From: Paludibacteraceae bacterium
Lineage (GTDB): Bacteria > Bacteroidota > Bacteroidia > Bacteroidales > Paludibacteraceae
Direction: 5' to 3'
Length of the DNA stretch: 56,233 nt
NCBI GenBank assembly: GCA_017448345.1
Contig: JAFSLP010000007.1
Coordinates: forward strand, 1 to 56,233
Shown here: positions 1 to 8,311 of the stretch, piece by piece
How the letters are laid out: every line of letters begins with the position of its first letter
Position numbering within the stretch: position 1 is the first letter of the stretch
Notes under the pieces: model-generated
Seen by the model: only the letters and a program-made list of their open reading frames with translations
What the model was told of the DNA's origin: nothing
Databases searched by the model: none
Position numbers and translations under genes: made by a program

Positions 1-1
1 C

Positions 2-574
2 TCGCTCCCCGCGGAGATGGCGAAAGGCACGGTCATCAACCCGCTTTTCATTTTTGACGGCAAATACCGCCGCAACATGGGCGAGTACTTCATCCTCTCT
101 GCCCTAATGACGGGGGCTATCTTGGTAGGTTTCCTTTTTGGTATTATTCCGGGATTCGTTATTTCCGTAGCTTGGTCGTTCGCTGTCGTACTTTTTGTGG
201 ACAAAGACATGTCTGCCATGGATGCGCTGCATGAGTCTAATCGCCTGACGTACGGACATAAATGGCGTATTTTCGGTACTGAGTTCCTGCTTGTCCTCTG
301 TCTGGAACTGGTGATTGTAATCATCCAATTTCTCTTTGGTATAGGCGAAGTGTCTTGGCTCGAAACGATCGGTAATATCCTCATCTTTATCCTTACTATT
401 TTCGCCGTTCCGGCTATCTTAGGTGTCGAGGCATCTATTTATAAGCAACTCACCTCCGGCGCTTTCCTCGCCGACACCCCCGCTTCCGCTCCGCAACCCG
501 CCGAAGCCCCTGCAGCCGCTCCGAGCCCAGCCCCTGCCGCTCAACCCGCTGCCGAAGCCCCCGCAGCTGAGTAA
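2..574 (+). CDS. Integral membrane protein with Ala/Pro-rich tail (5'-partial)
   Basis: The reading frame is open to the left edge, so the gene probably starts outside the window; the first ATG inside is at 17. The visible part (about 185 aa) has three or four hydrophobic segments (around residues 25-60, 85-110 and 115-140 counted from that ATG), then a low-complexity Ala/Pro tail of about 35 residues. I do not recognise a named family with confidence; it resembles multi-pass membrane domains of the DUF975 or glycerophosphodiesterase-membrane type. A strong hairpin terminator follows 17 bp after the stop, so this is the last gene of its transcript. Confidence 0.7.
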   Translation, partial: SLPAEMAKGTVINPLFIFDGKYRRNMGEYFILSALMTGAILVGFLFGIIPGFVISVAWSFAVVLFVDKDMSAMDALHESNRLTYGHKWRIFGTEFLLVLCLELVIVIIQFLFGIGEVSWLETIGNILIFILTIFAVPAILGVEASIYKQLTSGAFLADTPASAPQPAEAPAAAPSPAPAAQPAAEAPAAE

Positions 575-590
575 CGGCTCCCTCTCCCCT

Positions 591-623
591 AAACGCGCTA
601 ACCCCCCGTTAGCGCGTTTTTTT
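591..623 (+). terminator. Rho-independent terminator
   Basis: A perfect 10-bp stem (ACGCGCTAAC / GTTAGCGCGT, arms 593-602 and 608-617) with a 5-nt C-rich loop runs into a T tract. It ends the transcript of the membrane protein upstream. Confidence 0.9.
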
Positions 624-939
624 GTCTATCCCTCCTTCTATTTACGTTTAGCTTGTTCCTTTTTTGTCTTTGTCCTGCGCGCGAGTTCCGCGAGCGGTCC
701 TCTCTCCTCCTTCTGTGGGCTCGCGGCATAAGCGGATTAGCCGCTCGTACCCTCGTTCCTCTCGGTTTTTTTCTTCCCGCGGCCCGTCCGGCGAATACTC
801 GCCGCCCCGCCCGGTACGCGTCCAATGCGGGTGTATCTCTTTGCCGGCTTAGGGCGGTTTACCTGCGGTGCTCCCCTTCCCTAAATATGCCTATTTCGGC
901 ATAAAGTGGCATATTTTTCTTAAAAAATCCCCATTCCCC
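624..939. other. Non-coding spacer, 316 bp
   Basis: Pyrimidine- and GC-rich spacer with no convincing gene; short frames here have no start context or coding character. It holds small inverted repeats: AGCGG-atta-GCCGCT at about 730-744 and TATGCC-tatttc-GGCATA near 886-903. Nothing else recognisable. Confidence 0.5.
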
Positions 940-970
940 TTGCATATCTCATTTTTTTGTTGTACCTTTG
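940..970 (+). promoter_or_regulatory. Bacteroidota promoter (-33 TTG / -7 TACCTTTG)
   Basis: TTGC at 940 and TACCTTTG at 963-970 are separated by 20 bp, matching the Bacteroidota sigma-ABfr consensus. The ATG of the DUF805-like gene lies 24 bp downstream, so the leader is very short. Confidence 0.85.
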
Positions 971-993
971 CACAAAATTAGCAGCATATCATT

Positions 994-1851
994 ATGATGT
1001 CTTTTAAAGAAGCGATATCCATCTGCCTAAAGCAAAAGTATTCAACCATTTCCGGTCGAGCATCTCGTGCGGAATATTGGTGGTTTACGTTATTTGTGTA
1101 CCTTGTTTATATTGTCATTTATACGTTATCGGCAGTAATGATGTTTTATCTCCCCCGATTAAGTGTCGCCCAAATGTTCGGCACATTACTGGTTATCGGC
1201 CCGATGAGTATTATTTCTATATTGTTAGTAGTGCCTTCTATTTGTGTTGGTATACGGCGCTTGCATGATATAGGCCGTTCTGGATGGTGGATATTGCTCA
1301 GTTGTGCTCCAATACTCCGTTTTGTTATATTGGTATTTGCCCTTATGCCATCTCAACCAACGGCTAATGAATACGATGAAAATCCCCTCGAGCAAGAATC
1401 TGACATCAACATAATTGAAAACGAAGAAATTAGCGTAAATATGAAAAAACAAACTTTTCAGGGCGTATTGGCCTTGTACAGCGGTTTTGTTGGAGCCGTA
1501 TTGATTAATGGTATATTATTTTCTACCTTGCATTGGCCGGGTGGTAGTTCTTTGCTTTGCGTCGTAGTACCTCTTCTTGTTGCTATATTATGCCTCTGTC
1601 TTGCGATATTTGTCTTTGTGCATGGCGCTTTAAACACCTATGTGGAAAACGGCATCTCTATTGCCAAACATCTGCGTAATGTAGAAGGTACTGCTTTCAT
1701 TTTCCTTGCATTGGCTATTTTAGGCTTTGTCTTTCGCTATCTTCAATGGCCTGGTGGTAGTCAAATAGTGATGGTTTCATGCTTCACTTTGATGTGGCTT
1801 AGTCTTTTGTCCGGCATTTTAGCATGCATATTTTTGACTAAAAAGAAATAG
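994..1851 (+). CDS. DUF805 membrane protein with GldL-like second half
   Basis: 285 aa. Residues 1-125 carry the DUF805 signature: a short N-terminal amphipathic stretch, the GRASRAEYWW motif near residue 21, three membrane segments and the RRLHDIGRSGWW motif near residue 88. Residues 150-285 form a second four-helix membrane part containing HWPGGS and QWPGGS, which resembles the first transmembrane hairpin of GldL-type proteins. DUF805 function is unknown. The gene stands alone between its own promoter and terminator. ATG 994 is the first start after the promoter; the next codon is also ATG. Confidence 0.8.
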   Translation: MMSFKEAISICLKQKYSTISGRASRAEYWWFTLFVYLVYIVIYTLSAVMMFYLPRLSVAQMFGTLLVIGPMSIISILLVVPSICVGIRRLHDIGRSGWWILLSCAPILRFVILVFALMPSQPTANEYDENPLEQESDINIIENEEISVNMKKQTFQGVLALYSGFVGAVLINGILFSTLHWPGGSSLLCVVVPLLVAILCLCLAIFVFVHGALNTYVENGISIAKHLRNVEGTAFIFLALAILGFVFRYLQWPGGSQIVMVSCFTLMWLSLLSGILACIFLTKKK

Positions 1852-1906
1852 CCTGTCTTTCAATAACTCTCCTACGCCCGATCCCCCCACGCTCGCTGGT
1901 CTAACT

Positions 1907-1934
1907 CTCGGCGCTACTCCGCCGAGTTCTTTTT
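1907..1934 (+). terminator. Rho-independent terminator
   Basis: Stem CTCGGCG (1907-1913) / CGCCGAG (1920-1926) with a 6-nt loop, followed by a run of T. It terminates the DUF805-like gene. Confidence 0.8.
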
Positions 1935-2055
1935 TTCCCTTTTCTTTCCTTCGATATCTCGATATGTCGTATATCGTTATCTCGGAATTTTCGTTGTTCT
2001 GTCTGCCTCTTTACCGGCGACGTTATTTAATTTTTTGCGATTTTCTGCACTTTTA

Positions 2056-2087
2056 TTTGCATATTCCGATTTCTTGTTGTACCTTTG
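2056..2087 (+). promoter_or_regulatory. Bacteroidota promoter (-33 TTTG / -7 TACCTTTG)
   Basis: TTTGC at 2056-2060 and TACCTTTG at 2080-2087, spaced about 20 bp. It drives the 115-aa gene at 2240, leaving a leader of about 145 nt that contains an 11-bp tandem repeat. Confidence 0.85.
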
Positions 2088-2108
2088 CATTGTTTTTGCT
2101 TATCGGAA

Positions 2109-2141
2109 CGACAGTCAAACGACGGTCAAGCGACAGTCAAA
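2109..2141 (+). repeat. Three 11-bp tandem repeats in a leader
   Basis: Units CGACAGTCAAA (2109-2119), CGACGGTCAAG (2120-2130) and CGACAGTCAAA (2131-2141) lie head to tail, starting 21 bp after the -7 element, so they would be at the 5' end of the mRNA. The 11-bp period is close to one DNA turn. Function unknown. Confidence 0.85.
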
Positions 2142-2239
2142 AATAATGTAATAACTTTATCGGTTCAAAAACGAGCCCAAATTTATGTATAACACTATAT
2201 TATATATACATATATAATACATTTAAACCCCTCTTTTTT

Positions 2240-2587
2240 ATGTCAGAAATCATAACATCCTCAGGTATCGACAAGATCAGCGGCAAACTTAATGGCCGTG
2301 ACAGTGGCTATTTCTACATGCGAAATGGCAAACAATTTTACCGTACTCGCGCTGAAACCTACCAGAAAAACCAATCTCCGCGCCAGAAATGGAACTCTGC
2401 CGCCTTTAAATATGCCAATTCACAACTCAAACTCTTGACTTCTCCGGAAGCCAAGGCGCAACTGGCAGAGGAATTCGAAGCCGCGAACCACATCGCCTCC
2501 AACGGCAAGACGTACGCCACCTCGCGTGCTTGGAAATTTAACTCTCTTATCTACGATTACAAGCAGTCACACCCGTTTGAGCAATAA
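2240..2587 (+). CDS. Small soluble hypothetical protein (115 aa)
   Basis: No family recognised with certainty. The protein has no signal peptide or membrane segment and is rich in Lys, Asn and aromatic residues. Its N-terminal half contains a [13 protein letters not shown] stretch and a basic [10 protein letters not shown] segment that would suit nucleic-acid binding. It has its own promoter and a repeat-bearing leader, and the fumarase promoter begins 24 bp after its stop, so it is monocistronic. ATG 2240 follows an A/T-rich leader without a strong Shine-Dalgarno, as is usual in Bacteroidota. Confidence 0.7.
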   Translation: MSEIITSSGIDKISGKLNGRDSGYFYMRNGKQFYRTRAETYQKNQSPRQKWNSAAFKYANSQLKLLTSPEAKAQLAEEFEAANHIASNGKTYATSRAWKFNSLIYDYKQSHPFEQ

Positions 2588-2610
2588 AATCGCATTTTCT
2601 GGGAGTTTTT

Positions 2611-2642
2611 TTTGCATATATAATTTTTTTTTTGTACCTTTG
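2611..2642 (+). promoter_or_regulatory. Bacteroidota promoter of the fumarase gene
   Basis: TTTG at 2611-2614 and TACCTTTG at 2635-2642. Because the -7 element ends at 2642, an upstream start at 2632 is excluded and ATG 2728 is the real fumarase start. The leader contains a small hairpin, GTGTAT-cccga-ATACAC, near 2657. Confidence 0.85.
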
Positions 2643-2727
2643 CAACGCTTTTTGTGCGTGTGTATCCCGAATACACAACGGCAAGAGCAAAACGACAGGG
2701 TATAAACAGAAAAATTATATATTCAAC

Positions 2728-4368
2728 ATGGCAGAATTCAAGTATGCACCGATGTTTCAGCTCGGCAAAGACGAGACTGAGTATTATCTGCTGACCAAAG
2801 ACTATGTCTCCGTCAGCCAGTTTGAGGGACATGAGATTTTGAAAGTACAGCCCGAGGCACTCACCCTGATGGCTCAACAGGCGTTCCATGATGTCAGTTT
2901 CATGCTGCGTCGAAGCCATAACGAACAGGTAGCCAAGATTTTACGTGACCCGGAGGCATCCGCGAACGACAAATACGTGGCGCTCACTTTCCTCCGCAAC
3001 GCCGAGGTGGCATGCAAAGGTCAGCTGCCGCTTTGTCAGGATACCGGAACCGCTATCATCCATGGCGAGAAGGGTCAGGAAGTCTGGACAGGTTTCTGCG
3101 ACGAGGAAGCCCTCTCACGTGGTGTGTTCAACACCTATACCGAGTGCAACCTGCGTTATTCGCAGAATGCCCCCCTCAACATGTACGACGAGGTGAACAC
3201 CAAATGCAACCTGCCCGCGCAAATCGACTTGGAGGCGACCGAGGGCAACGAATACCGTTTTCTCTGCGTCACCAAAGGCGGCGGTTCTGCCAACAAGACT
3301 TACCTCTATCAGGAGACCAAGGCACGCATCCAGAACCCCGGTACGCTCATCCCGTTCCTTGTGGAGAAGATGAAGAGCCTCGGCACCGCAGCCTGTCCGC
3401 CATACCACATCGCCATCGTCATCGGCGGCACATCGGCGGAGAAGAACCTGCTGACAGTCAAACTGGCATCCACGCATTACTACGATTCGCTGCCTACAAC
3501 AGGCGATGAGACCGGACGCGCTTTCCGCGATACCGAGCTGGAGCAACAATTGCTGCAGGAGGCGTACAAGATAGGTCTCGGCGCACAGTTCGGCGGCAAA
3601 TATATGGCTCACGACGTGCGTGTTGTGCGTCTGCCCCGCCACGGAGCAAGCTGTCCTATCGGTCTCGGCGTCAGCTGTTCTGCTGACCGTAATATCAAAT
3701 GCAAGATCAACAAAGACGGTATATGGATTGAGAAACTGGACAACAACCCTGCTTCCCTCATTCCCGAGGAACTGCGTCAGGCAGGCGAAGGCGATGCCGT
3801 GCGTATAGACCTCAACCAGCCGATGAAAGACGTCTGCGCTATCCTGACGAAATACCCCATCGGTACGCGTCTGAGTCTCAACGGCACGATTATCGTAGGC
3901 CGTGATATCGCTCATGCGAAAATCAAAGCGCGTCTCGATGCCGGCGAACCTATGCCCGAATATCTCAAGAACCATCCTATCTACTATGCCGGACCTGCCA
4001 AGACCCCTGCAGGCATGGCGTGCGGCTCTATGGGACCGACCACAGCCGGGCGTATGGACCCCTATGTAAACGAGTTCCAAGAGCATGGCGGATCGCTCAT
4101 CATGCTCGCCAAAGGCAACCGCTCCGTGGATGTGACCAATGCCTGTCAGGCACACGGTGGTTTCTACCTCGGCTCTATCGGCGGACCTGCGGCTATCTTG
4201 GCGCAGAATAATATCAAGTCCATCGAGTGCGTCGAATACCCCGAACTGGGCATGGAAGCTATCTGGAAGATAGAAGTGGAAGATTTCCCCGCCTTCATCC
4301 TTGTGGACGACAAAGGCAACGATTTCTTCAAACAGCTCAAACCCTGCACCGGCTGCACCATATTGTAA
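2728..4368 (+). CDS. fumA: Fumarate hydratase, class I (iron-sulfur)
   Basis: 546 aa, the normal length for class I fumarases of the E. coli FumA/FumB type. It interconverts fumarate and malate in the cytoplasm with an oxygen-sensitive [4Fe-4S] cluster. By motif alignment with FumA the cluster ligands are Cys103 (PLCQDTGTA), Cys223 (GTAACPPYH) and Cys317 (GVSCSADRN). The C-terminal beta domain (from about residue 340) includes the [20 protein letters not shown] region. The start is set at ATG 2728 because the promoter lies between it and the upstream in-frame ATG at 2632. The iron-sulfur type fits an anaerobe. Monocistronic or leading into the M23-dxr-rseP group. Confidence 0.95.
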   Translation: MAEFKYAPMFQLGKDETEYYLLTKDYVSVSQFEGHEILKVQPEALTLMAQQAFHDVSFMLRRSHNEQVAKILRDPEASANDKYVALTFLRNAEVACKGQLPLCQDTGTAIIHGEKGQEVWTGFCDEEALSRGVFNTYTECNLRYSQNAPLNMYDEVNTKCNLPAQIDLEATEGNEYRFLCVTKGGGSANKTYLYQETKARIQNPGTLIPFLVEKMKSLGTAACPPYHIAIVIGGTSAEKNLLTVKLASTHYYDSLPTTGDETGRAFRDTELEQQLLQEAYKIGLGAQFGGKYMAHDVRVVRLPRHGASCPIGLGVSCSADRNIKCKINKDGIWIEKLDNNPASLIPEELRQAGEGDAVRIDLNQPMKDVCAILTKYPIGTRLSLNGTIIVGRDIAHAKIKARLDAGEPMPEYLKNHPIYYAGPAKTPAGMACGSMGPTTAGRMDPYVNEFQEHGGSLIMLAKGNRSVDVTNACQAHGGFYLGSIGGPAAILAQNNIKSIECVEYPELGMEAIWKIEVEDFPAFILVDDKGNDFFKQLKPCTGCTIL

Positions 4369-4447
4369 TTACGAATTACGAATTCAAAATTACGAATTAC
4401 GAAAATTGCGTAGCAATAATCGTTCAAGCAAAAGCGAGATAAGAATT
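4366..4447 (+). repeat. Short-word intergenic repeat plus hairpin word
   Basis: The gap between fumarase and the M23-like gene is built of repeated AATTACG words (4366-4401), then a segment with the palindrome ATTGC-gta-GCAAT and a TCGTT...GCGAGATAA part (4404-4447). The second part recurs at 40263-40326. The same kind of AATTCGT word fills the gap at 47571-47607. These are dispersed low-complexity spacers, not genes. Confidence 0.7.
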
Positions 4448-5255
4448 GAAGAAGAGCGGGCATAAATACCGGTTGGCGATGCTGGATGACAACACCTTGC
4501 GCGAGGTGTTCAGTCTCCGTATAGGGTGGTGGGGCGCTATCAGCGTTATCACGATTTCTTTCATGCTTATTCTGGTTGCTCTCTCGCTCCTTATTGTCTA
4601 TACACCGCTCAGAAACATCCTGCCCGGCTACAACGAAAGCCTTCGCCAGCAGATTATCACCGAGTCGGCAAGGGTCGATTCGCTGCAGACCAGCCTGACC
4701 GTACAGAGGCAGTATCTGGACGTCATCAAGCAGGTGGTGGCAGGCGATATACAGACGGACAGCGTGCAGAGCCTTGACTCTCTCCAACTCGTGGAACGCG
4801 AACAGATACTGGCGCAGAACAGCGAGGTGACGGAGAACTTCAAGACCCAGTACGAACAGAAAGAACGCGACCGGCTTCTGCTCTTTGATAACACCGCCAG
4901 CCGTACCGTACAGCAGCTCTTCCGTCCCGTGCGTGGTGTCATTACACAGTCGGCACGACCCGACCTGCACAGCTATGCCACTACCATCCATACGGCGAAG
5001 AACGAAAACGTGCTGGCAACCATGCGTGGCACTATCGTTCTCGTGGAGCGTATGGCGGATAACACTTTCACCGTCATCCTGCAGAACAACCGTTTCGTGA
5101 CCGTCTATCACCATGTAGCGAAGGTCGTCAAGTCCCAAGGCTCTGAAGTAGAACGCGGTGAGTCGATAGCACTGATGGACGGCGACCATGACCTTGCACT
5201 GGAGGTCTGGGACGCAGGCAAGTTCGTAAACCCTGAAGAAGTAATTGTATGGTGA
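4446..5255 (+). CDS. M23/LytM-like cell-wall protein, degenerate
   Basis: 269 aa. An N-terminal cytoplasmic stub (KYRLAMLDDNTLREV), one transmembrane segment (about residues 28-52), a periplasmic coiled coil (about 60-150) and a C-terminal LytM-like fold (about 165-269). The peptidase motifs are eroded: HSYATTIHT stands where a zinc HxxxD motif is expected, and the usual HLHFE end is replaced by DLALEVWD. It is therefore probably a non-catalytic regulator of wall hydrolysis (inference). The start is TTG 4446, directly after an in-frame TAA; the KYRL motif just behind it supports this. The gene overlaps dxr by 7 bp. The M23 - dxr - rseP order is, to my knowledge, common in Bacteroidales. Confidence 0.8.
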   Translation: MKKSGHKYRLAMLDDNTLREVFSLRIGWWGAISVITISFMLILVALSLLIVYTPLRNILPGYNESLRQQIITESARVDSLQTSLTVQRQYLDVIKQVVAGDIQTDSVQSLDSLQLVEREQILAQNSEVTENFKTQYEQKERDRLLLFDNTASRTVQQLFRPVRGVITQSARPDLHSYATTIHTAKNENVLATMRGTIVLVERMADNTFTVILQNNRFVTVYHHVAKVVKSQGSEVERGESIALMDGDHDLALEVWDAGKFVNPEEVIVW

Positions 5256-6415
5256 AGAATCTCTGTATATTAGGCTCCACCGGCTCGATAGGCACCCAGA
5301 CCTTGGATGTCGTCCGTTCGTACCCCGACCGCTACAGCGTCTATGCTCTCTGTGCGCACAGGAGCATTGACAAACTGGTGGAGCAGGCACGCGAGTTCAA
5401 ACCCGAAGTGGTCTGCATCGCTGACGAGAGTCTCTATGAGAAACTCAGCAGTCAGCTGTCCGCCATCGGATATGAAGGCAAAGTGTGGGCTGGAGCCGAT
5501 GCCATCGCGCAAGTGGTCGTCCTGCCGAGCATCGACATTGTTGTGGCAGCTATGGTGGGGTATGCAGGGCTGCGGCCAACTATAGAAGCTGTCAAAGCCG
5601 GCAAGACTATCGCGCTTGCCAACAAAGAGACTCTCGTTGTGGCAGGTGAGATAATATGTGACTTGGCACGCACGTACCATGCACCCATTCTGCCGGTGGA
5701 CAGCGAGCACAGCGCCATCTTCCAGAGTCTGGTGGGCGAGGACCGCAGCGAGATAGAGAAGATTCTTCTCACCGCCAGCGGCGGACCCTTCCGCACTTTC
5801 ACCCTTGACAAGATGCGGACTGTCACGGCGGCAGACGCCCTCAAACACCCCAATTGGGAGATGGGAGCGAAGATAACCATTGACAGCGCGTCGATGATCA
5901 ACAAAGGCTTTGAAGTCATCGAAGCCAAATGGCTCTTCGGCGTGCCGGTGGAGAAGATACAGGTGCTGGTACACCCGCAGTCTGTAGTACATTCGGCTGT
6001 GCAGTTCACCGACGGAGCTATCAAAGCGCAACTGGGCGCACCGGATATGCGGTTGCCGATACAATATGCGCTCTCTTTCCCGGAGCGTCTCGCCAGTTCT
6101 TTCCCTCGTGCGGACCTCTTCGAATTAGGTTCCCTCACCTTTGAACAACCCGACACGGCACGGTTCCCGAACCTTGCGCTCGCCTATGAAGCCATCAAAC
6201 GCGGTGGAAACATGCCGTGCATCCTCAATGCCGCTAACGAAGTGGCGAACCTCGCCTTCCGCGAGAACCGATGCGGCTTCCTGCAGATGTCGGACATCAT
6301 CGCCTCCACGATGGCAAAGACGTCCTTCATCGCCAGACCTGCTTATGAAGACTATGTGGCTACCGATGCCGAAGCCCGCCGCATAGCACAGGCAATGATA
6401 CAGGACAATATATAA
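5249..6415 (+). CDS. dxr: 1-deoxy-D-xylulose 5-phosphate reductoisomerase
   Basis: 388 aa, full length. It catalyses the NADPH-dependent conversion of DXP to MEP, the committed step of the non-mevalonate isoprenoid pathway, in the cytoplasm. Visible motifs: the N-terminal dinucleotide-binding LGSTGSIGTQTLDV (about residue 7), ANKETLV (about 124), the metal and substrate site VDSEHSAIFQ (about 148), ASGGPFR (about 182) and the flexible-loop region around HPNWEMGAKITIDSASM (about 206). The ATG lies inside the end of the upstream gene (7-bp overlap), so the two are translationally coupled. Confidence 0.97.
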   Translation: MVKNLCILGSTGSIGTQTLDVVRSYPDRYSVYALCAHRSIDKLVEQAREFKPEVVCIADESLYEKLSSQLSAIGYEGKVWAGADAIAQVVVLPSIDIVVAAMVGYAGLRPTIEAVKAGKTIALANKETLVVAGEIICDLARTYHAPILPVDSEHSAIFQSLVGEDRSEIEKILLTASGGPFRTFTLDKMRTVTAADALKHPNWEMGAKITIDSASMINKGFEVIEAKWLFGVPVEKIQVLVHPQSVVHSAVQFTDGAIKAQLGAPDMRLPIQYALSFPERLASSFPRADLFELGSLTFEQPDTARFPNLALAYEAIKRGGNMPCILNAANEVANLAFRENRCGFLQMSDIIASTMAKTSFIARPAYEDYVATDAEARRIAQAMIQDNI

Positions 6416-6429
6416 ATGCACAACTGTGC

Positions 6430-6459
6430 AAATGACCAAATAGTAAATGACTAAATAGT
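6430..6459 (+). repeat. 15-bp word repeat (two copies; third at 8883-8897)
   Basis: AAATGACCAAATAGT (6430-6444) and AAATGACTAAATAGT (6445-6459) fill the dxr-rseP gap. An exact copy of the first unit lies at 8883-8897 in front of the DUF4293 gene. It is one of several short-period spacer words in this genome. Confidence 0.75.
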
Positions 6460-6469
6460 AAATTTTTTT

Positions 6470-7903
6470 ATGGTTCAGGCAATTCAATTGATTTTGGCGC
6501 TCTCATTCCTCGTGCTGATACATGAGCTGGGGCATTTCACTTTCGCGAAGATATTCCACGTACGCGTGGAGAAGTTCTATCTCTTTTTCAACCCGTGGTT
6601 CAGTCTCTTCAGAATGAAGAAGTTCGACGGCAAATGGCATTTCAAATGCTTTGCCAAGAATGAGGACGAGGAGTGGGAAAAACATCCCGAGAGCACGGAG
6701 TGGGGCATAGGATGGCTGCCTTTCGGCGGCTATTGTGCCATAGCCGGCATGGTGGACGAGACACACAAGCCGGGTGACCTTCCGTCCCAACCGCAGGAAT
6801 GGGAGTTCCGTTCCAAACCGGCTTGGCAGCGACTGCTGATTATTCTCGGCGGTATCCTCGTTAATTTCCTTGGCGCGATAGCTATCTTCATCCTCCTGCT
6901 TTGGCATTGGGGACAGGACACGCTGCCACTGCGCAATGTCACTACGGGTCTCTATTATTCCGAGATTCTGCAGGGCGAAGGCTTCCGGCAGCAGGATAAG
7001 ATCCTCTCCATCAACGGCGAAGAACCCGCAGAACTGGGAGATGTAGTAGAGGCAATCATCATTGAGGGCAAGCGCGATGTCGTTGTTCTGCGTGGCGAGG
7101 ACACGCTGCAGCTCGTCATGTCGGAGGACCTCGGCACGCGCTATCTGGCGCTGCAGAATGAGTTCGACCGCGCTGAGCGTGAGAAGGCACGGGCGGACAA
7201 GAACTACCACAAACAGCATTATACCCTTATCTCTGAATGGGTGCCGTTTGTAGTGGACAGTGTCCTGCCGGAAAATGCCGCTTACAGAGCCGGCATCCAG
7301 AAGGGTGACAGCGTGGTGGCTGTCAACGGCACGCCTACGCTATGTCAGGTGCAAGTGACACAGGAGCTGCGCCGCCATGCCTGCGACTCCGTCACGCTTG
7401 ATTTATACCGTGACGGTGAGTTACGGCAGGCGCATCTCTTCATCGGAGACCAAGGTATCATGGGCGTCACTATCCGCTGGAAATACGATTATTTCCGCAT
7501 TGAGCATCACCGCTATTCGCTCAGACGGGCTATTCCTGCAGGTATCCGCTACGGTTGGGATATCCTCTCAATGTATGTCAAGCAGTTCCGCCTTGTCTTC
7601 ACCAAGGAGGGAGCGCAGTCGCTTGGCGGTTTCGGCGCGATCGGCAGCATGTTCCCGGATGTATGGAGTTGGTACACCTTCTGGCATATGACGGCATTCC
7701 TGAGTATCATACTTGCCTTTATGAACTTCCTGCCTATTCCTGCGCTGGACGGCGGATATATCCTCTTCCTGCTGGTGGAGATTATCACACGCCGCAAACC
7801 CTCTGACCGCTTCTTGGAGATAGCCAACGAGGTAGGTTTCTGGGTTCTCATCGCCCTACTTCTCTTTGCCAACGGAAATGACATACTGAAATTATTCTTC
7901 TAG
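6470..7903 (+). CDS. rseP: RIP-type site-2 metalloprotease RseP
   Basis: 477 aa inner-membrane zinc protease of the M50/S2P family that cuts transmembrane substrates such as anti-sigma factors. The HELGH zinc motif is at residues 18-22 in the first transmembrane helix. The second motif, NFLPIPALDGG, is at about 419-429. Two PDZ-like regions lie between them (around 155-235 and 255-325), with further membrane helices near residues 120-140 and 395-477. The product sits downstream of dxr after a short word-repeat spacer and is probably co-transcribed with it. The stop is followed at once by a palindromic repeat that starts the DUF559 segment. Confidence 0.95.
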   Translation: MVQAIQLILALSFLVLIHELGHFTFAKIFHVRVEKFYLFFNPWFSLFRMKKFDGKWHFKCFAKNEDEEWEKHPESTEWGIGWLPFGGYCAIAGMVDETHKPGDLPSQPQEWEFRSKPAWQRLLIILGGILVNFLGAIAIFILLLWHWGQDTLPLRNVTTGLYYSEILQGEGFRQQDKILSINGEEPAELGDVVEAIIIEGKRDVVVLRGEDTLQLVMSEDLGTRYLALQNEFDRAEREKARADKNYHKQHYTLISEWVPFVVDSVLPENAAYRAGIQKGDSVVAVNGTPTLCQVQVTQELRRHACDSVTLDLYRDGELRQAHLFIGDQGIMGVTIRWKYDYFRIEHHRYSLRRAIPAGIRYGWDILSMYVKQFRLVFTKEGAQSLGGFGAIGSMFPDVWSWYTFWHMTAFLSIILAFMNFLPIPALDGGYILFLLVEIITRRKPSDRFLEIANEVGFWVLIALLLFANGNDILKLFF

Positions 7904-7932
7904 ACACCCCCTGTCCCCCTCTCAAAGGGGGA
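7904..7932 (+). repeat. Left inverted end of the DUF559 segment
   Basis: Begins ACACCCCCTGT, followed by the palindrome CCCCCTCTCAAAGGGGG at 7915-7931. It sits directly on the rseP stop codon and 8 bp before the DUF559 start. Confidence 0.75.
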
Positions 7933-7939
7933 AGAAAAA

Positions 7940-8311
7940 ATGGCAGAATTATATAATACAGCAGATCCCATGCTCTACGGAGTTCTAAAGGAAAATGCAA
8001 GGAAGAATAAAAAATATCTGACCGAAGCAGAGAGTATATTGTGGGACTTATTACGGAGAAAACAGTTAGGAGTTATATTCCGTAGACAATATATTATTGA
8101 TGCTTATATAGTTGATTTTGTGTGTCTCAGCAAGCAGTTGATAATTGAGGTGGACGGAAAATATCATGATACTGCAGAGCAACAACAACTTGATAAGCAG
8201 AGAGAGAACAGATTACAGAAGTTAGGATTTACCGTGCTCCGATTCAATAATGAAGAAGTAGTAGCTTGTCCAGAAAAGGTGATAGAAAAAATTAAACAGT
8301 ATATAGTATGA
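7940..8311 (+). CDS. DUF559 endonuclease-domain protein
   Basis: 123 aa, typical length for stand-alone DUF559 proteins, which share the Vsr/PD-(D/E)XK-like nuclease fold. Visible features: [20 protein letters not shown] (N-terminal helices), [16 protein letters not shown] (about residues 47-62), then [10 protein letters not shown] with the likely catalytic Asp/Glu around residues 67-75, and VLRFNNEEV near the end. The Y..DFVC...IEVDG pattern is standard for the family. The real function is unknown. It overlaps the next gene by 4 bp (ATGA). The AT-rich sequence differs from the GC-richer neighbours, suggesting acquisition together with the flanking repeats. Confidence 0.88.
   Translation: MAELYNTADPMLYGVLKENARKNKKYLTEAESILWDLLRRKQLGVIFRRQYIIDAYIVDFVCLSKQLIIEVDGKYHDTAEQQQLDKQRENRLQKLGFTVLRFNNEEVVACPEKVIEKIKQYIV

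Noticed and set aside
423-904. Short frames in the first kilobase (423-731, 653-904, 664-852)
   Set aside because: Low-complexity translations of Ala/Pro-coding or pyrimidine-rich DNA, crossing a terminator.
2632-2727. Upstream start of fumarase at 2632
   Set aside because: It lies within the promoter -7 region, before any transcript start; family length fits ATG 2728.
4164-5390. 408-aa minus-strand frame across fumarase end, M23-like gene and dxr start
   Set aside because: It spans three well-supported plus-strand genes and has no recognisable protein features.
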